Below, one piece after another: positions 52,966 through 60,974 of a stretch of 64,000 nucleotides of DNA. The notes under the pieces are model-generated. The model was not told where the DNA came from. It saw only the letters and a list, made by a program, of their open reading frames with translations, and did not search any database. A program made the position numbers and the translations under genes. How positions within the stretch are numbered: position 1 is the stretch's first letter; every line of letters begins with the position of its first letter. The stretch spans positions 930,001 to 994,000 of the forward strand of contig NZ_VFPA01000001.1 of the NCBI RefSeq assembly GCF_006716445.1, written 5' to 3'. This stretch comes from Pseudonocardia kunmingensis (lineage in GTDB: Bacteria > Actinomycetota > Actinomycetes > Mycobacteriales > Pseudonocardiaceae).

Positions 52966-53550
52966 TCAGGCGTGCGGGGTGGGCCGGTAGACGAGCTCCT
53001 GGATGTTGCCATCGAGCGTCCGGTGCTCGAGCAGTTCGAGGTCGAAGTCGCCCGCGCCGCCGAAGACCGGGTCCGTCCCGGTCCGGCCGGTGATCACGGG
53101 GAAGAGGGTCACCTGCACGCGGTCGACCAGGCCGGCGGCCATCAGCGCCCAGTTCAGCGACAGGCTGCCGTGGGAACGCAACGGCACCTCCGACTCCTCC
53201 TTGAGCCGCGCGACGACGTCGACGGCGTCGCCGCGCACGACGGTCACGTCCGGCCAGTCCTGGGGGCCGTCCAGGGTGGAGGACACCACCGTGGCCGGCA
53301 TGCTCCGCATCCGGGTGACCCACGGGTCGCGCACCTCGTCCCCCTCGGTGCTCGAGGCGAGCATCTGCACGAACTGCCGGAACGTGGTGGCCCCGAGGAC
53401 CATCCGCTGCTCCGCCTCGAACGAGGCGAGGCGGTGGTCGAGCAGCTCGGGGCCCTGCTTGCCCCAGTAGCCGCCCCAGTCGCCGTCGCCCCCGTAGGAG
53501 CCGTAGCCGTCGAGGCTGCTGAAGACGTCGAAGGTGTACGTGGCGGTCAT
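52966..53550 (-). CDS. Dihydrofolate reductase-like protein (RibD C-terminal family)
   Basis: A 194-residue NADPH-binding protein: TYTFDVFSSLDGYGSY at the N-terminus, MVLGATTFRQFVQML (about 50-64), LRSHGSLSLNWALMAAGLVD (about 125-144), and the LFPVITGRTG loop. Related to YyaP/RibD reductases; substrate unknown. It lies 19 bases upstream of the YCII gene in the ECF42 unit. Confidence 0.85.
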   Translation of the reverse strand: MTATYTFDVFSSLDGYGSYGGDGDWGGYWGKQGPELLDHRLASFEAEQRMVLGATTFRQFVQMLASSTEGDEVRDPWVTRMRSMPATVVSSTLDGPQDWPDVTVVRGDAVDVVARLKEESEVPLRSHGSLSLNWALMAAGLVDRVQVTLFPVITGRTGTDPVFGGAGDFDLELLEHRTLDGNIQELVYRPTPHA

Positions 53551-53599
53551 GATGTCGCTCCTCGCGTGCGGTCGGTCGGCGGTGGTCGGTCAGGACAGG

Positions 53600-54019
53600 T
53601 CAGGACAGCTTGCGGGCGACGGCGGGGATCACGATGGCCGCTGCCACGACGTGGGTCACCATCAGGAACACCTTCGTGGTGACGGTGGCGTCGGCGAGCA
53701 CGTCCGGCACGAAGGACAGCACGGTCAGCGCGACGGTGGTGCGGACCCACGCGACGCGCGGGCTGCGGGCGAACCGGCGCAGCAGCGCGGCGATCCCCAG
53801 GCCGAGGACGGAGAAGATCACCGTCAGGACGGCGAACCCGGACGGGGGGATCGACGCGCCCGAGACGGCCGTGCTGATGCCGGCCGCCTGGCCGGCGACG
53901 GCCACGAGGGCGGTGGCGGCCGCCGCGGCGACCGTGGCGGCCGAGCCGGCCAGCAGCAGGGAGCCGGCGGTCGGGGCGTCGGTGCGGGCAGGGGCGTCGA
54001 TCGAGGCGGTGCTGGTCAC
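53600..54019 (-). CDS. DUF6069 membrane protein
   Basis: A 139-residue protein with four hydrophobic helices; IPPSGFAVLTVIFSVLGLGI (about 61-80) and the HVVAAAIVIPAVARKL end match DUF6069. Function unknown. The start is GTG 54019 with CGGAGGTCCCC before it. First gene of the ECF42 unit (DUF6069, reductase, YCII, sigma). Confidence 0.75.
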   Translation of the reverse strand: MTSTASIDAPARTDAPTAGSLLLAGSAATVAAAAATALVAVAGQAAGISTAVSGASIPPSGFAVLTVIFSVLGLGIAALLRRFARSPRVAWVRTTVALTVLSFVPDVLADATVTTKVFLMVTHVVAAAIVIPAVARKLS

Positions 54020-54071
54020 GGGGACCTCCGGTGGTGCGGAGACCGGCGGGATGCCGGTCCCTCACCATGGC

Positions 54072-54098
54072 CACGAACGCGCCCACCGGGATTCGACA
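54072..54098 (-). promoter_or_regulatory. Candidate ECF42-type promoter
   Basis: On the minus strand, TGTCGA (54098-54093), 17 bases, then CGTG (54075-54072), about 50 bases before the DUF6069 start. ECF42 promoters are described with TGTCGA at -35 and a CG-containing -10; the -10 match is partial. Confidence 0.4.
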
Positions 54099-54135
54099 CC
54101 GCGATGCGAATCCCCCGAGATTTTTTCGGCGCCGC

Positions 54136-55812
54136 TCAGCTCCAGCGGTAGCCGCGCGGCGTGACCATCCGCCCGCCCACCATCCGCGTGGCCGAGGACC
54201 CGACGACCACCGTCGTGAGCATGTCCACCTCGACCGGGTCGAACTCGGACAGCGGCGCGGTCCAGACCCGCTGGCCGGTGCGGCTCGCCTGCCGCACGGC
54301 CCCGACCGGCGTGGACGGCGGGCGGTGTTCGCGGAAGGCGTCGAGGGCGGCGCCCAGCTGCCAGTGCCGGCCGCGGCTGCGCGGGTTGTAGAAGCAGGTG
54401 ACGAGGTCGGCCGCCGCGGCCGCGGCGACCCGCCGCTCGATCACCGGCCACGGCGTGTGCAGGTCCGACAGCGAGATCAGCACGTGGTCGTGCCCGAGCG
54501 GGGCGCCGAGCAGCGCGGCGGCGGCGAGCGCGGCCGTGACGCCGGGGACGCCGACGACCTCGATGTCCGCCCCGGCCTGCTGCAGCGCGGGGCTCGCCAT
54601 CGCGTAGACGCCCGCGTCGCCGGAGCCGATCAGCGCGACGGCGCGGCCCTTCCCGGCGAGCGCGACGGCGTCGGCGGCGCGCTGCTCCTCGTCGCCGAGG
54701 CCGCTCGCGTGCACCTCGGTGCCGGGTCGCAGCAGGTGGCGGACCTGCTCGACGTACTGGTCGAGCCCGACGACGACCGACGCGCGCCGCAGCTCGGCCT
54801 CGGCGCGCGGCGTCCGCAGGTCGGCCGCACCCGGCCCCAGCCCGACGATCGCCAGCCGGCCGCGGGGCCGGATCCGCGCGGCCGCGACCGTGACGTTCTC
54901 GCCCTTGACCTTCTCCACGACGAGCTCGACGGGGCCGCCACCGGCCAGTTCGTCCGCGGCGTGCAGGGCGGCGGCCTCGGCCACGCTGGCCGTCCCGACC
55001 TCGGCCCGCACGACCTCGCTCGGGTTCGGCACCTCGACGCGCGCGAGCACCTCCGCCGGGTAGGTCCGCAGCTCCGCGGGCGCGATGGCGGCGAGGATCC
55101 CGGCCTCGTCGGCCTTGAGGTCGACGCTCGCGTAGGCGCGGACGGCGCGCAGGTCGTACCCGTGGTCGGTCTCGATCCGCCGCAGCGCCGCGGCGACGGC
55201 CTCCGCGGGAACGCCCCGGGCGGACCCGATCCCGACGACGAGCGTGCGCGGCACGACCAGGGTGAGGTCCTCGCCCGCGGGCCCGGGTCGGTCGGTGACG
55301 ACGATCCGGTGCCCCGACCCGACCTCTGTGGGAACCGGCAGCGGGGGCAGCGGCACGCCCGCGGGGTTCTCGACCACCGCCGTGCCGTCCAGCAGGGCCC
55401 GACCGGCCGCGGCCGCGTCGCCGTCCACCACCGCGTCCAAGGCGGCGGCCAGCTCGTCCATCCCGGTGCTGCCTGCGGCGTCGGAGGCCGTCGTGACCAC
55501 CGGCTGCGCGCCGAGCAGCCCGCCGACGCGCTCGGCCAGCGCGTTCGCCCCGCCCTCGTGCCCCCCGGTGAGTGCGACGGCGAAGCGGCGGGCCTCGTCG
55601 ACGCAGACGACCCCCGGGTCCGAGCGCTTGTCGGCCAGCAGCGGCGCGACCAGCCGGACGGTGGCGCCGGTGGCCAGGAAGAACACCGCGCCGTCGAGGC
55701 GGGGCCACAGCGCGGGCAGCGCGTCGAGCGGGTGCACGTCCGCCTCGAGCGCGGGCGCCACCTCGGCGGCGGCGCGGCGCCCGGCGTCGGTGACGGCGAA
55801 CAGGGCGATCAT
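54136..55812 (-). CDS. cobJ: Fused cobalt-precorrin-5A hydrolase (CbiG) and precorrin-3B C17-methyltransferase (CobJ)
   Basis: A 558-residue fusion. Residues ~1-310 are CbiG-like: FFLATGATVRLVAPLLADKR, ALTGGHEGGANALAERV, and VVGIGSARGVPAEAVAAAL at the start of the CobE/GbiG C-terminal part. Residues ~315-558 are CobJ: LAIVGLGPGAADLRTPRAEAE, GSGDAGVYAMASPAL and CFYNPRSRGRHW. ATG 55812 overlaps the cobL stop (ATGA). The ring-contraction enzyme CobG is not in the window; CbiG suggests part of the route resembles the anaerobic pathway. Confidence 0.92.
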   Translation of the reverse strand: MIALFAVTDAGRRAAAEVAPALEADVHPLDALPALWPRLDGAVFFLATGATVRLVAPLLADKRSDPGVVCVDEARRFAVALTGGHEGGANALAERVGGLLGAQPVVTTASDAAGSTGMDELAAALDAVVDGDAAAAGRALLDGTAVVENPAGVPLPPLPVPTEVGSGHRIVVTDRPGPAGEDLTLVVPRTLVVGIGSARGVPAEAVAAALRRIETDHGYDLRAVRAYASVDLKADEAGILAAIAPAELRTYPAEVLARVEVPNPSEVVRAEVGTASVAEAAALHAADELAGGGPVELVVEKVKGENVTVAAARIRPRGRLAIVGLGPGAADLRTPRAEAELRRASVVVGLDQYVEQVRHLLRPGTEVHASGLGDEEQRAADAVALAGKGRAVALIGSGDAGVYAMASPALQQAGADIEVVGVPGVTAALAAAALLGAPLGHDHVLISLSDLHTPWPVIERRVAAAAAADLVTCFYNPRSRGRHWQLGAALDAFREHRPPSTPVGAVRQASRTGQRVWTAPLSEFDPVEVDMLTTVVVGSSATRMVGGRMVTPRGYRWS

Positions 55813-57068
55813 GGACGGGTCCCCCACAGGATGGTGATCGGGTTGGTGGCCGCGAGCCGGACGCTCCCGTCGGGCAGGTCGGCGAACCGGGACGCCGCGA
55901 GCTGCACCCCGTCCACCGCGAGCCCTGCGGCGTGCAGCGCGGCGCGGGTGGGCGCGATCCGGTCCAGGGCCGCGAGCGCCACGACGACGCGGTCGGCGCC
56001 GGTGGCGGCCGCGACCACCTCCGGGCCGCCGCCACCGACGAACACCGCGTCCGGGTGCGGCAGGCCGGCGAGCGCGGCGGGCGCCTCCCCCTCGACCACC
56101 CGGACGTCGACGCCGTGCGCGGCGGCGTTGGCGGCGATCCGGGCGGCGTCGTCGGCCCGCCGCTCGACGGCGAGCGCGGCGGCCCCCAGGCGGGCGCACT
56201 CGACCGCGACCGACCCGGAGCCCGCGCCCACGTCCCAGACGAGCGTGCCGGGGCGCGGCGCGAGCCGGGCCAGCACCAGCGCCCTGACCTCGGCCTTCGT
56301 GACCATCCCGGCGCGGTGGTCGAACGCGTCGTCGGGCAGGGCCCATCCGCGGCCGGGCGGGACGGGCTCGCCACCCGCGTGCCAGCCGCGGCCGGGCACG
56401 GCGTCGGGGTCGCGCAGGCACAGCACGACCGTGAGCGGGTGCCAGTCGCGCGCGGCCGCCTCGGCGGCGGGCAGCGTGGTGAGCCGCTCGTCCGGCCCGC
56501 CGAGGTCCTCGGCCACGACGAGGGTGCGGGGCCAGCCGTCCAGGGCGGCACCGATCTCGGCCGGCCCGGCGCCCGGCGCGGTGAGCACGGCGACGGCCGG
56601 TCGCGCGCGGCAGACGTTGACGGCCGGGCCGAGGGCGCGCCCGTGCGCGCTGACGACGGCGACGTCGTCCCACGAGCGGCCGAGCCGGGCGAACAGGAGC
56701 TGGACGCTGGAGCGCGCCGGCAGCACGACGGGCTCGTACCCGCGCTCGCGCAGCAGCCGCACGATGCCGAAGAAGCCGGGGTCGCCACTGGCCAGCACGA
56801 CGCCGCGGCGCCCGGCCAGCCGTTCCAGGGCGGGCTCGACCGGCCCCAGCTCCACGCGCGAGGCGGACGGCGGCACGGGCACGGAGCGGAGGTGACGAGC
56901 GCCCCCGAGCACGACCTCGGCGGCGGCGAGCGCGTCATCGGCACCCGGCGGCAGGCCACCGCCATCGATCCCGATCACGGTGACGCGAGCCCCCTGCGGC
57001 AACGAACGGCACTCTCGTCGGTACCTAGCCGACGAAAGTGCCGTTCGTTGCTCGGGGGTGCGGGTCAC
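55809..57068 (-). CDS. cobL: Precorrin-6Y C5,15-methyltransferase, decarboxylating
   Basis: A bifunctional enzyme: an N-terminal CbiE-like C5-methyltransferase (ASGDPGFFGIVRLLRERGYE) and a C-terminal CbiT-like C15-methyltransferase with decarboxylation (FDHRAGMVTKAEVRALVL, VWDVGAGSGSVAVECARLG). It has 419 residues from GTG 57068, which overlaps the cobM stop as GTGA, as throughout this operon. Then residues ~6-23 are coded by palindrome copy D. The conserved domain begins at VIGIDGGGL; GTG 56978 there is the alternative start (389 residues), but its ribosome site is weak. Confidence 0.9.
   Translation of the reverse strand: MTRTPEQRTALSSARYRRECRSLPQGARVTVIGIDGGGLPPGADDALAAAEVVLGGARHLRSVPVPPSASRVELGPVEPALERLAGRRGVVLASGDPGFFGIVRLLRERGYEPVVLPARSSVQLLFARLGRSWDDVAVVSAHGRALGPAVNVCRARPAVAVLTAPGAGPAEIGAALDGWPRTLVVAEDLGGPDERLTTLPAAEAAARDWHPLTVVLCLRDPDAVPGRGWHAGGEPVPPGRGWALPDDAFDHRAGMVTKAEVRALVLARLAPRPGTLVWDVGAGSGSVAVECARLGAAALAVERRADDAARIAANAAAHGVDVRVVEGEAPAALAGLPHPDAVFVGGGGPEVVAAATGADRVVVALAALDRIAPTRAALHAAGLAVDGVQLAASRFADLPDGSVRLAATNPITILWGTRP
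56999..57051. repeat. ~50-bp palindromic element, copy D (5' end of cobL)
   Basis: Arms of about 24 bp (GCAACGAACGGCACTCTCGTCGG region, given in part) around TACCTAG, with one internal mismatch; the centre is inverted relative to copies A-C as read on the plus strand. It lies between the cobM/cobL overlap and the first conserved codon of cobL. Confidence 0.92.
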
Positions 57069-57889
57069 GGGGCCGGGCGGGACGCGGCGCGGGACGCGCG
57101 CAGGGCCTGGCGGGCCGCCTTGTCCGGCTTGCGGAACGTGTGGAAGTGCCCGGGGTGGTAGAGGTGGCTGCGGGTACCGCTCGCGCCCAGGGCGGGGCCG
57201 ACGAGGAAGAGCGTGTGCCGCCACAGCTTGTGTCGCTTGCAGACGGACTCGACCTCGTCGAGCCGGCAGCGCAGCGTCAGCTCGTCGGGCCAGCTGGTGC
57301 GGTGGGCGACGACCACCGGGGTGTCGTCGGCGTAGCCGCCCGCGCGCAGCTCGGTGACCATCTGCGCCGAGCGCGCCGCGGACAGGAAGATCGCCATCGT
57401 GGTGCCGTGCCGGGCGAACTCGCGCAGCCGCTCCTTGGGCGGCATCGGGGTCTTGCCGCCCTCCAGCCGCGTGAGCACCACCGACTGCGCGACCTCCGGG
57501 ATGGTCAGCTCCCGGCCCGCGACGGCCGCCGCCGCCCCGAACGCCGACACCCCGGGCACGATCTCCACGTCGAGCCCGAGCTCCTCGGCCGCGTCGTACT
57601 GCTCCTGGACCGCACCCCACAGCGACGGGTCGCCGGAGTGCACCCGCGCGATCCGCAGGCCCTCCTCGGCGGCGCGCCGGTAGAGCGCGAGGACGTCCTC
57701 GTGCGCGATCTGCGAGGAGTCGACCAGCTCGGCGCCGGGTCGCGCGTGCTCGGTGACGCACTCCGGCGTGACCAGGCTCGCCGCCCAGACCACGACATCG
57801 GCCTCGGAGATCCGCCGCGCCCCGCGCAGCGTGATGAGGTCGGCCGCGCCCGGCCCGGCCCCGATGAACGACACCTTCCCGCGCTCCAC
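57065..57889 (-). CDS. cobM: Precorrin-4 C11-methyltransferase
   Basis: A 274-residue tetrapyrrole methylase: FIGAGPGAADLITLRGARRI at the N-terminus, RVHSGDPSLWGAVQEQYDAA (about 81-100), VPGVSAFGAAAAV, and LTRLEGGKTPMPPKERLREF, the CobM-type signature. Adds the C11 methyl. First gene of the cobM-cobL-cbiG/cobJ unit; no riboswitch is visible in the 83 bases upstream. The C-terminal ~25 residues are a basic extension. Confidence 0.94.
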   Translation of the reverse strand: MERGKVSFIGAGPGAADLITLRGARRISEADVVVWAASLVTPECVTEHARPGAELVDSSQIAHEDVLALYRRAAEEGLRIARVHSGDPSLWGAVQEQYDAAEELGLDVEIVPGVSAFGAAAAVAGRELTIPEVAQSVVLTRLEGGKTPMPPKERLREFARHGTTMAIFLSAARSAQMVTELRAGGYADDTPVVVAHRTSWPDELTLRCRLDEVESVCKRHKLWRHTLFLVGPALGASGTRSHLYHPGHFHTFRKPDKAARQALRASRAASRPAP

Positions 57890-57972
57890 GCCGGTCAGTC
57901 TGTGCCGCGCACGGCGGCCGCGTCCATCCAGCCGAGCGGACTGCGACGTTGCGCACGTCAGGACGTCGGACG

Positions 57973-58509
57973 TCAGCCGGGTTGCAGGGCCCGCAGCGCC
58001 GACGCGAGCGCGGCGTCCCGGTAGCTCGAGAGCGGCTCGTCACCCATCAGCACCACGCAGTCCTGCAAGCCGCCGAAGGCGATGATCGCGCGCACGCGGT
58101 CGGCAGGCCGGTCGCTGCCGACCAGCGCCCGGTCGATCTCCAGGCGCCGGTAGAGCAGCGCGGTGAGCACGTCCAGCCGGGCGAGCGCCGCCGGGTCGCG
58201 CAGCATGCCCTGTAGCAACGAGCGGTTCCGGTGGCACAGCGCGAGGTAGCGCTCGACCACGTCGAGGGCGTCAGCCGGGCCGGCGTCCGCCATGTCGGCG
58301 AGGAAGGCGTCGAGATCGTCGATCATGGGTTGGGCGAGGTCGGCCAGCAGGTCGTCCTTGGACGGGAAGTGGTAGTACAGCGCCGCCTTGGTGATGTCGA
58401 GCCGCTCGGCGATCTGGCGCAGGCTCGTCTGCTCGAACCCGTTCGCGGCGAACAGTTCCCTCGCGACGGCGCGGATCTCCTCGCGCGTGTCGGTGTTGCG
58501 GCGCGGCAC
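57973..58509 (-). CDS. TetR-family regulator
   Basis: A 178-residue repressor: the helix-turn-helix at ~5-55 contains AVARELFAANGFEQTSLRQI and LDITKAALYYHFPSKDDLL. The start is GTG 58509 with GGAGGAGGGAG upstream. It is divergent from a flavin monooxygenase gene with a clear inverted repeat between them, so it most likely represses that gene. Confidence 0.88.
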   Translation of the reverse strand: MPRRNTDTREEIRAVARELFAANGFEQTSLRQIAERLDITKAALYYHFPSKDDLLADLAQPMIDDLDAFLADMADAGPADALDVVERYLALCHRNRSLLQGMLRDPAALARLDVLTALLYRRLEIDRALVGSDRPADRVRAIIAFGGLQDCVVLMGDEPLSSYRDAALASALRALQPG

Positions 58510-58564
58510 GGCGCTCCCTCCTCCGGCTCTCCGGAGCGTAGCCAACTGCCGGTCGCCCGGTTAC

Positions 58565-58608
58565 CTACTTGCCAGCCGGTCAGTACCAGCCTACCGTGCG
58601 GCAAGTAG
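58565..58608. promoter_or_regulatory. TetR operator in the divergent gap
   Basis: CTACTTGCC (58565-58573) and GGCAAGTAG (58600-58608) are perfect complements 26 bases apart, flanking an A/T-richer core with CGGTCAGTACCAGCC. It is centred between the tetR and monooxygenase starts. Confidence 0.6.
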
Positions 58609-58627
58609 ACAACCAGGAGGGAACATC

Positions 58628-59848
58628 ATGCCCCGCACCGTCCTGATCTCCGGCGCGAGCATCGCCGGGCCGGCACTCGCCTTCTGGCTGCACCACCACG
58701 GCTTCCGGCCCGTGGTCGTGGAACGGGCGGCCACCGTGCGGGGCGGCGGCTACCCGATCGACGTCCGCGGCTCGGCGATCGAGGTCGTCGAGCGCATGGG
58801 GCTGCTGCCCGCATTGCGGGACGCCCACGTCGACACGCAGCGCACGACGTTCGTGGACGCCCGCGGCCGCGTGATCGCCCGGATCACCCCCGAGATGTTC
58901 ACCGGCAGCCCCGAGGGCCGCGACGTCGAGCTCTCCCGGGGCGAGCTCGCCCGCCTGCTGTACGAGCGCACGCGCGACGACGTCGAGTACGTCTTCGAGG
59001 ACTCGATCACCGCGCTCGACCAGCGGTCCGACGGCGTGCACGTCACCTTCCGGCACGGCCCGCCCCGGACGGTGGACCTCGTCGTCGGCGCCGACGGCCT
59101 GCACTCGGCGGTCCGCAGGCTCGCCTTGGGCGCCGAGACCGCCTTCCGCCACGACCTCGGCTTCGCGTTCGCCGGCTTCTCCCTGGACCGCACCGGGTTC
59201 GCCGAAGGGGTCGAGCGCGAGGTGCTCGTGCACAACACCCCCGGGCGGATGGCCGGGTACTACGCGGTGCGCGGGCAGCCGGGGCTCGTCGGGGTGCTGG
59301 CCTTCGCGACCCCGCCGGGGTTCACCGTCGAGCCCGGCGACACCGACGGGCAGCGCGACGTCGTGGCCGCCGCCTTCGCCGACGGCCGGTGGGAGGTGCC
59401 CCGACTGGTCGCCGCCATGCGGACGGCCGAGGACTTCTTCTTCGACACGGTCAGCCAGATCCGGATGCCGCGCTGGAGCACGGGGCGGGTCGCGCTCGTC
59501 GGCGACGCCGCCTACGCCCCGGCGCTGCTGTCGGGCCAGGGCACCAGCCTCGCCCTGGTCGGGGCCTACGTCCTGGCCGGGGAGCTCGCCCGCGCCGGCG
59601 GTGACCCCGCCGTGGCGTTCGGCTCCTACGAGCAGGCGCTGCGCCCGTTCGTCGACCGCAACCAGGACCTCGCCCGGTCCGGCGGCGCCACGCTGATCCC
59701 GGCCACGCGCACCGCGCTCTGGCTGCGCGACCGATTCCTCGCCGCGCTCCCCCACCTCGGGCCGCTGAAGCGGCTGCTGTCGGGGCGGATCGACGGGGCG
59801 GCGCAGTCGTTCACGCTGCCCGACCACACGCGCCCGACCGTGGGCTGA
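58628..59848 (+). CDS. FAD-dependent aromatic-type monooxygenase
   Basis: A 406-residue group-A flavoprotein monooxygenase. The FAD loop is ISGASIAGPALAFWLHHHGF (about 6-25), the middle DG motif is VVGADGLHSAVRRLALG (about 155-171), and the second FAD motif is GRVALVGDAAYAPALLSGQG (about 288-307). Resembles TetX/PgaE-like hydroxylases acting on aromatic compounds or antibiotics. The start is ATG 58628 after AGGAGGGAACATC. Probably induced when the TetR repressor binds the substrate. Confidence 0.92.
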   Translation: MPRTVLISGASIAGPALAFWLHHHGFRPVVVERAATVRGGGYPIDVRGSAIEVVERMGLLPALRDAHVDTQRTTFVDARGRVIARITPEMFTGSPEGRDVELSRGELARLLYERTRDDVEYVFEDSITALDQRSDGVHVTFRHGPPRTVDLVVGADGLHSAVRRLALGAETAFRHDLGFAFAGFSLDRTGFAEGVEREVLVHNTPGRMAGYYAVRGQPGLVGVLAFATPPGFTVEPGDTDGQRDVVAAAFADGRWEVPRLVAAMRTAEDFFFDTVSQIRMPRWSTGRVALVGDAAYAPALLSGQGTSLALVGAYVLAGELARAGGDPAVAFGSYEQALRPFVDRNQDLARSGGATLIPATRTALWLRDRFLAALPHLGPLKRLLSGRIDGAAQSFTLPDHTRPTVG

Positions 59849-59864
59849 GAGCCGCCGGTCCGGA

Positions 59865-60905
59865 TCAGGCCGCGTCGCACCGGGCAGCCGCGTCCAGCGC
59901 GGCCGCCGACGTCGCCAGTGCCGTGTCCAGCACCCGCGCCCGCCGGCGCGGGTTCATCAGGTTGCCGCCCATGGCCTGCAGGTCGGCGGGGCCCGGGGTG
60001 AGCACGGTGACGCGGACGCCCCGGGCCCGCACCGCGCGCACCTCGGCGTCGAGCCAGCGGGTGAGCAGCCTGCGCACCCGGCGCTCCACGACGGCGACGG
60101 GGTCGACGGGCCGGTCGTAGGCGTGGCTGGCCATCGGGGCCAGTACGTACACCTCGTCCAGCGCCGGGGCGCCGGGCCGGGCCAGGAGCGCCACCGAGGT
60201 GGCGGAGGCGACGGCGCCGTCCACGTAGCGCCGCCCGCCGATCACGTGCGGGGCGAACCAGCCCGGGATCGAGCAGGACGCCAGCACGGCGTCGGCCACG
60301 GGGGCCGCGGGCGCGCCCGGCCGTCCGAACACGACCCGGCGTCCGGCGTCGTAGTCGACCGCCACGACCCACAGCGCCCGGCCCGCCACCCAGCCGTCGG
60401 CGCTCGTGCCCCCGCGGCTCGCCAGGACGTCCACCATCCGCACGAGCGAGGTCATGCGGGCCCGGCCGCGCGGCAGCAGGCCCGACGCGGCCACCACGGG
60501 GTTCATCCGGCGCGGCGCCGCGGCGGCGGCCGCCAGCAGCCGGGGCGAGCCGAGCAGCGGCACCGGCACCGGGGGCCATCCATCTCCGGACTCCCACTCG
60601 AGGTCGCGGACCTGCGGCAGGTCGCCGGGCCTGCGGTCCGGGGCGGCGGCGGGGTCGTCGCCGCGCTGGTGCGCCACCAGCTCGGGGACGTCCATGCCGC
60701 ACCGCAGCGCGGCCCCGAGCACGGCGCCCGCGCTGGTGCCGAGCACGAGGTCGGCATCGCCCGGGGGGCGGTCGAGGCGCTCGGCGAGGACGGCGAGGGC
60801 GCCGGCCGTCCAGGCGGACCCGAGCAGTCCGCCGGCTCCGAGCACGAGGCCCACGCGAGGCGCGCGGCGGCGGGAGCGGGACCGAGGCGTGAGCGCGTCC
60901 GGCAC
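59865..60905 (-). CDS. Patatin-like phospholipase
   Basis: A 346-residue patatin-fold hydrolase with the oxyanion loop LVLGAGGLLGSAWTAGAL (about 19-36), the nucleophile GTSAG (about 56-60) and the catalytic Asp in DGAVAS (about 225-230). No signal peptide. Such proteins release fatty acids from lipids. It is convergent with the monooxygenase (16-base gap) and lies 69 bases downstream of cobB, with which it may be co-transcribed. Confidence 0.9.
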   Translation of the reverse strand: MPDALTPRSRSRRRAPRVGLVLGAGGLLGSAWTAGALAVLAERLDRPPGDADLVLGTSAGAVLGAALRCGMDVPELVAHQRGDDPAAAPDRRPGDLPQVRDLEWESGDGWPPVPVPLLGSPRLLAAAAAAPRRMNPVVAASGLLPRGRARMTSLVRMVDVLASRGGTSADGWVAGRALWVVAVDYDAGRRVVFGRPGAPAAPVADAVLASCSIPGWFAPHVIGGRRYVDGAVASATSVALLARPGAPALDEVYVLAPMASHAYDRPVDPVAVVERRVRRLLTRWLDAEVRAVRARGVRVTVLTPGPADLQAMGGNLMNPRRRARVLDTALATSAAALDAAARCDAA

Positions 60906-60974
60906 GACGACCTCCCCGGTGAGCGTCGGTTACCGAACGGTAGCAAGCGAGGAGGCGCGGGCGGGATCCCCTGA

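Noticed and set aside
54031-56895. A 954-codon plus-strand frame opposite cbiG/cobJ and cobL
   Set aside because: Antisense shadow; sequence is low-complexity Arg/Gly/Asp without domains.
7267-57051. The palindromes as insertion-sequence ends or att sites
   Set aside because: No transposase, integrase or target duplication is visible next to any copy, and the copies are complete short units.
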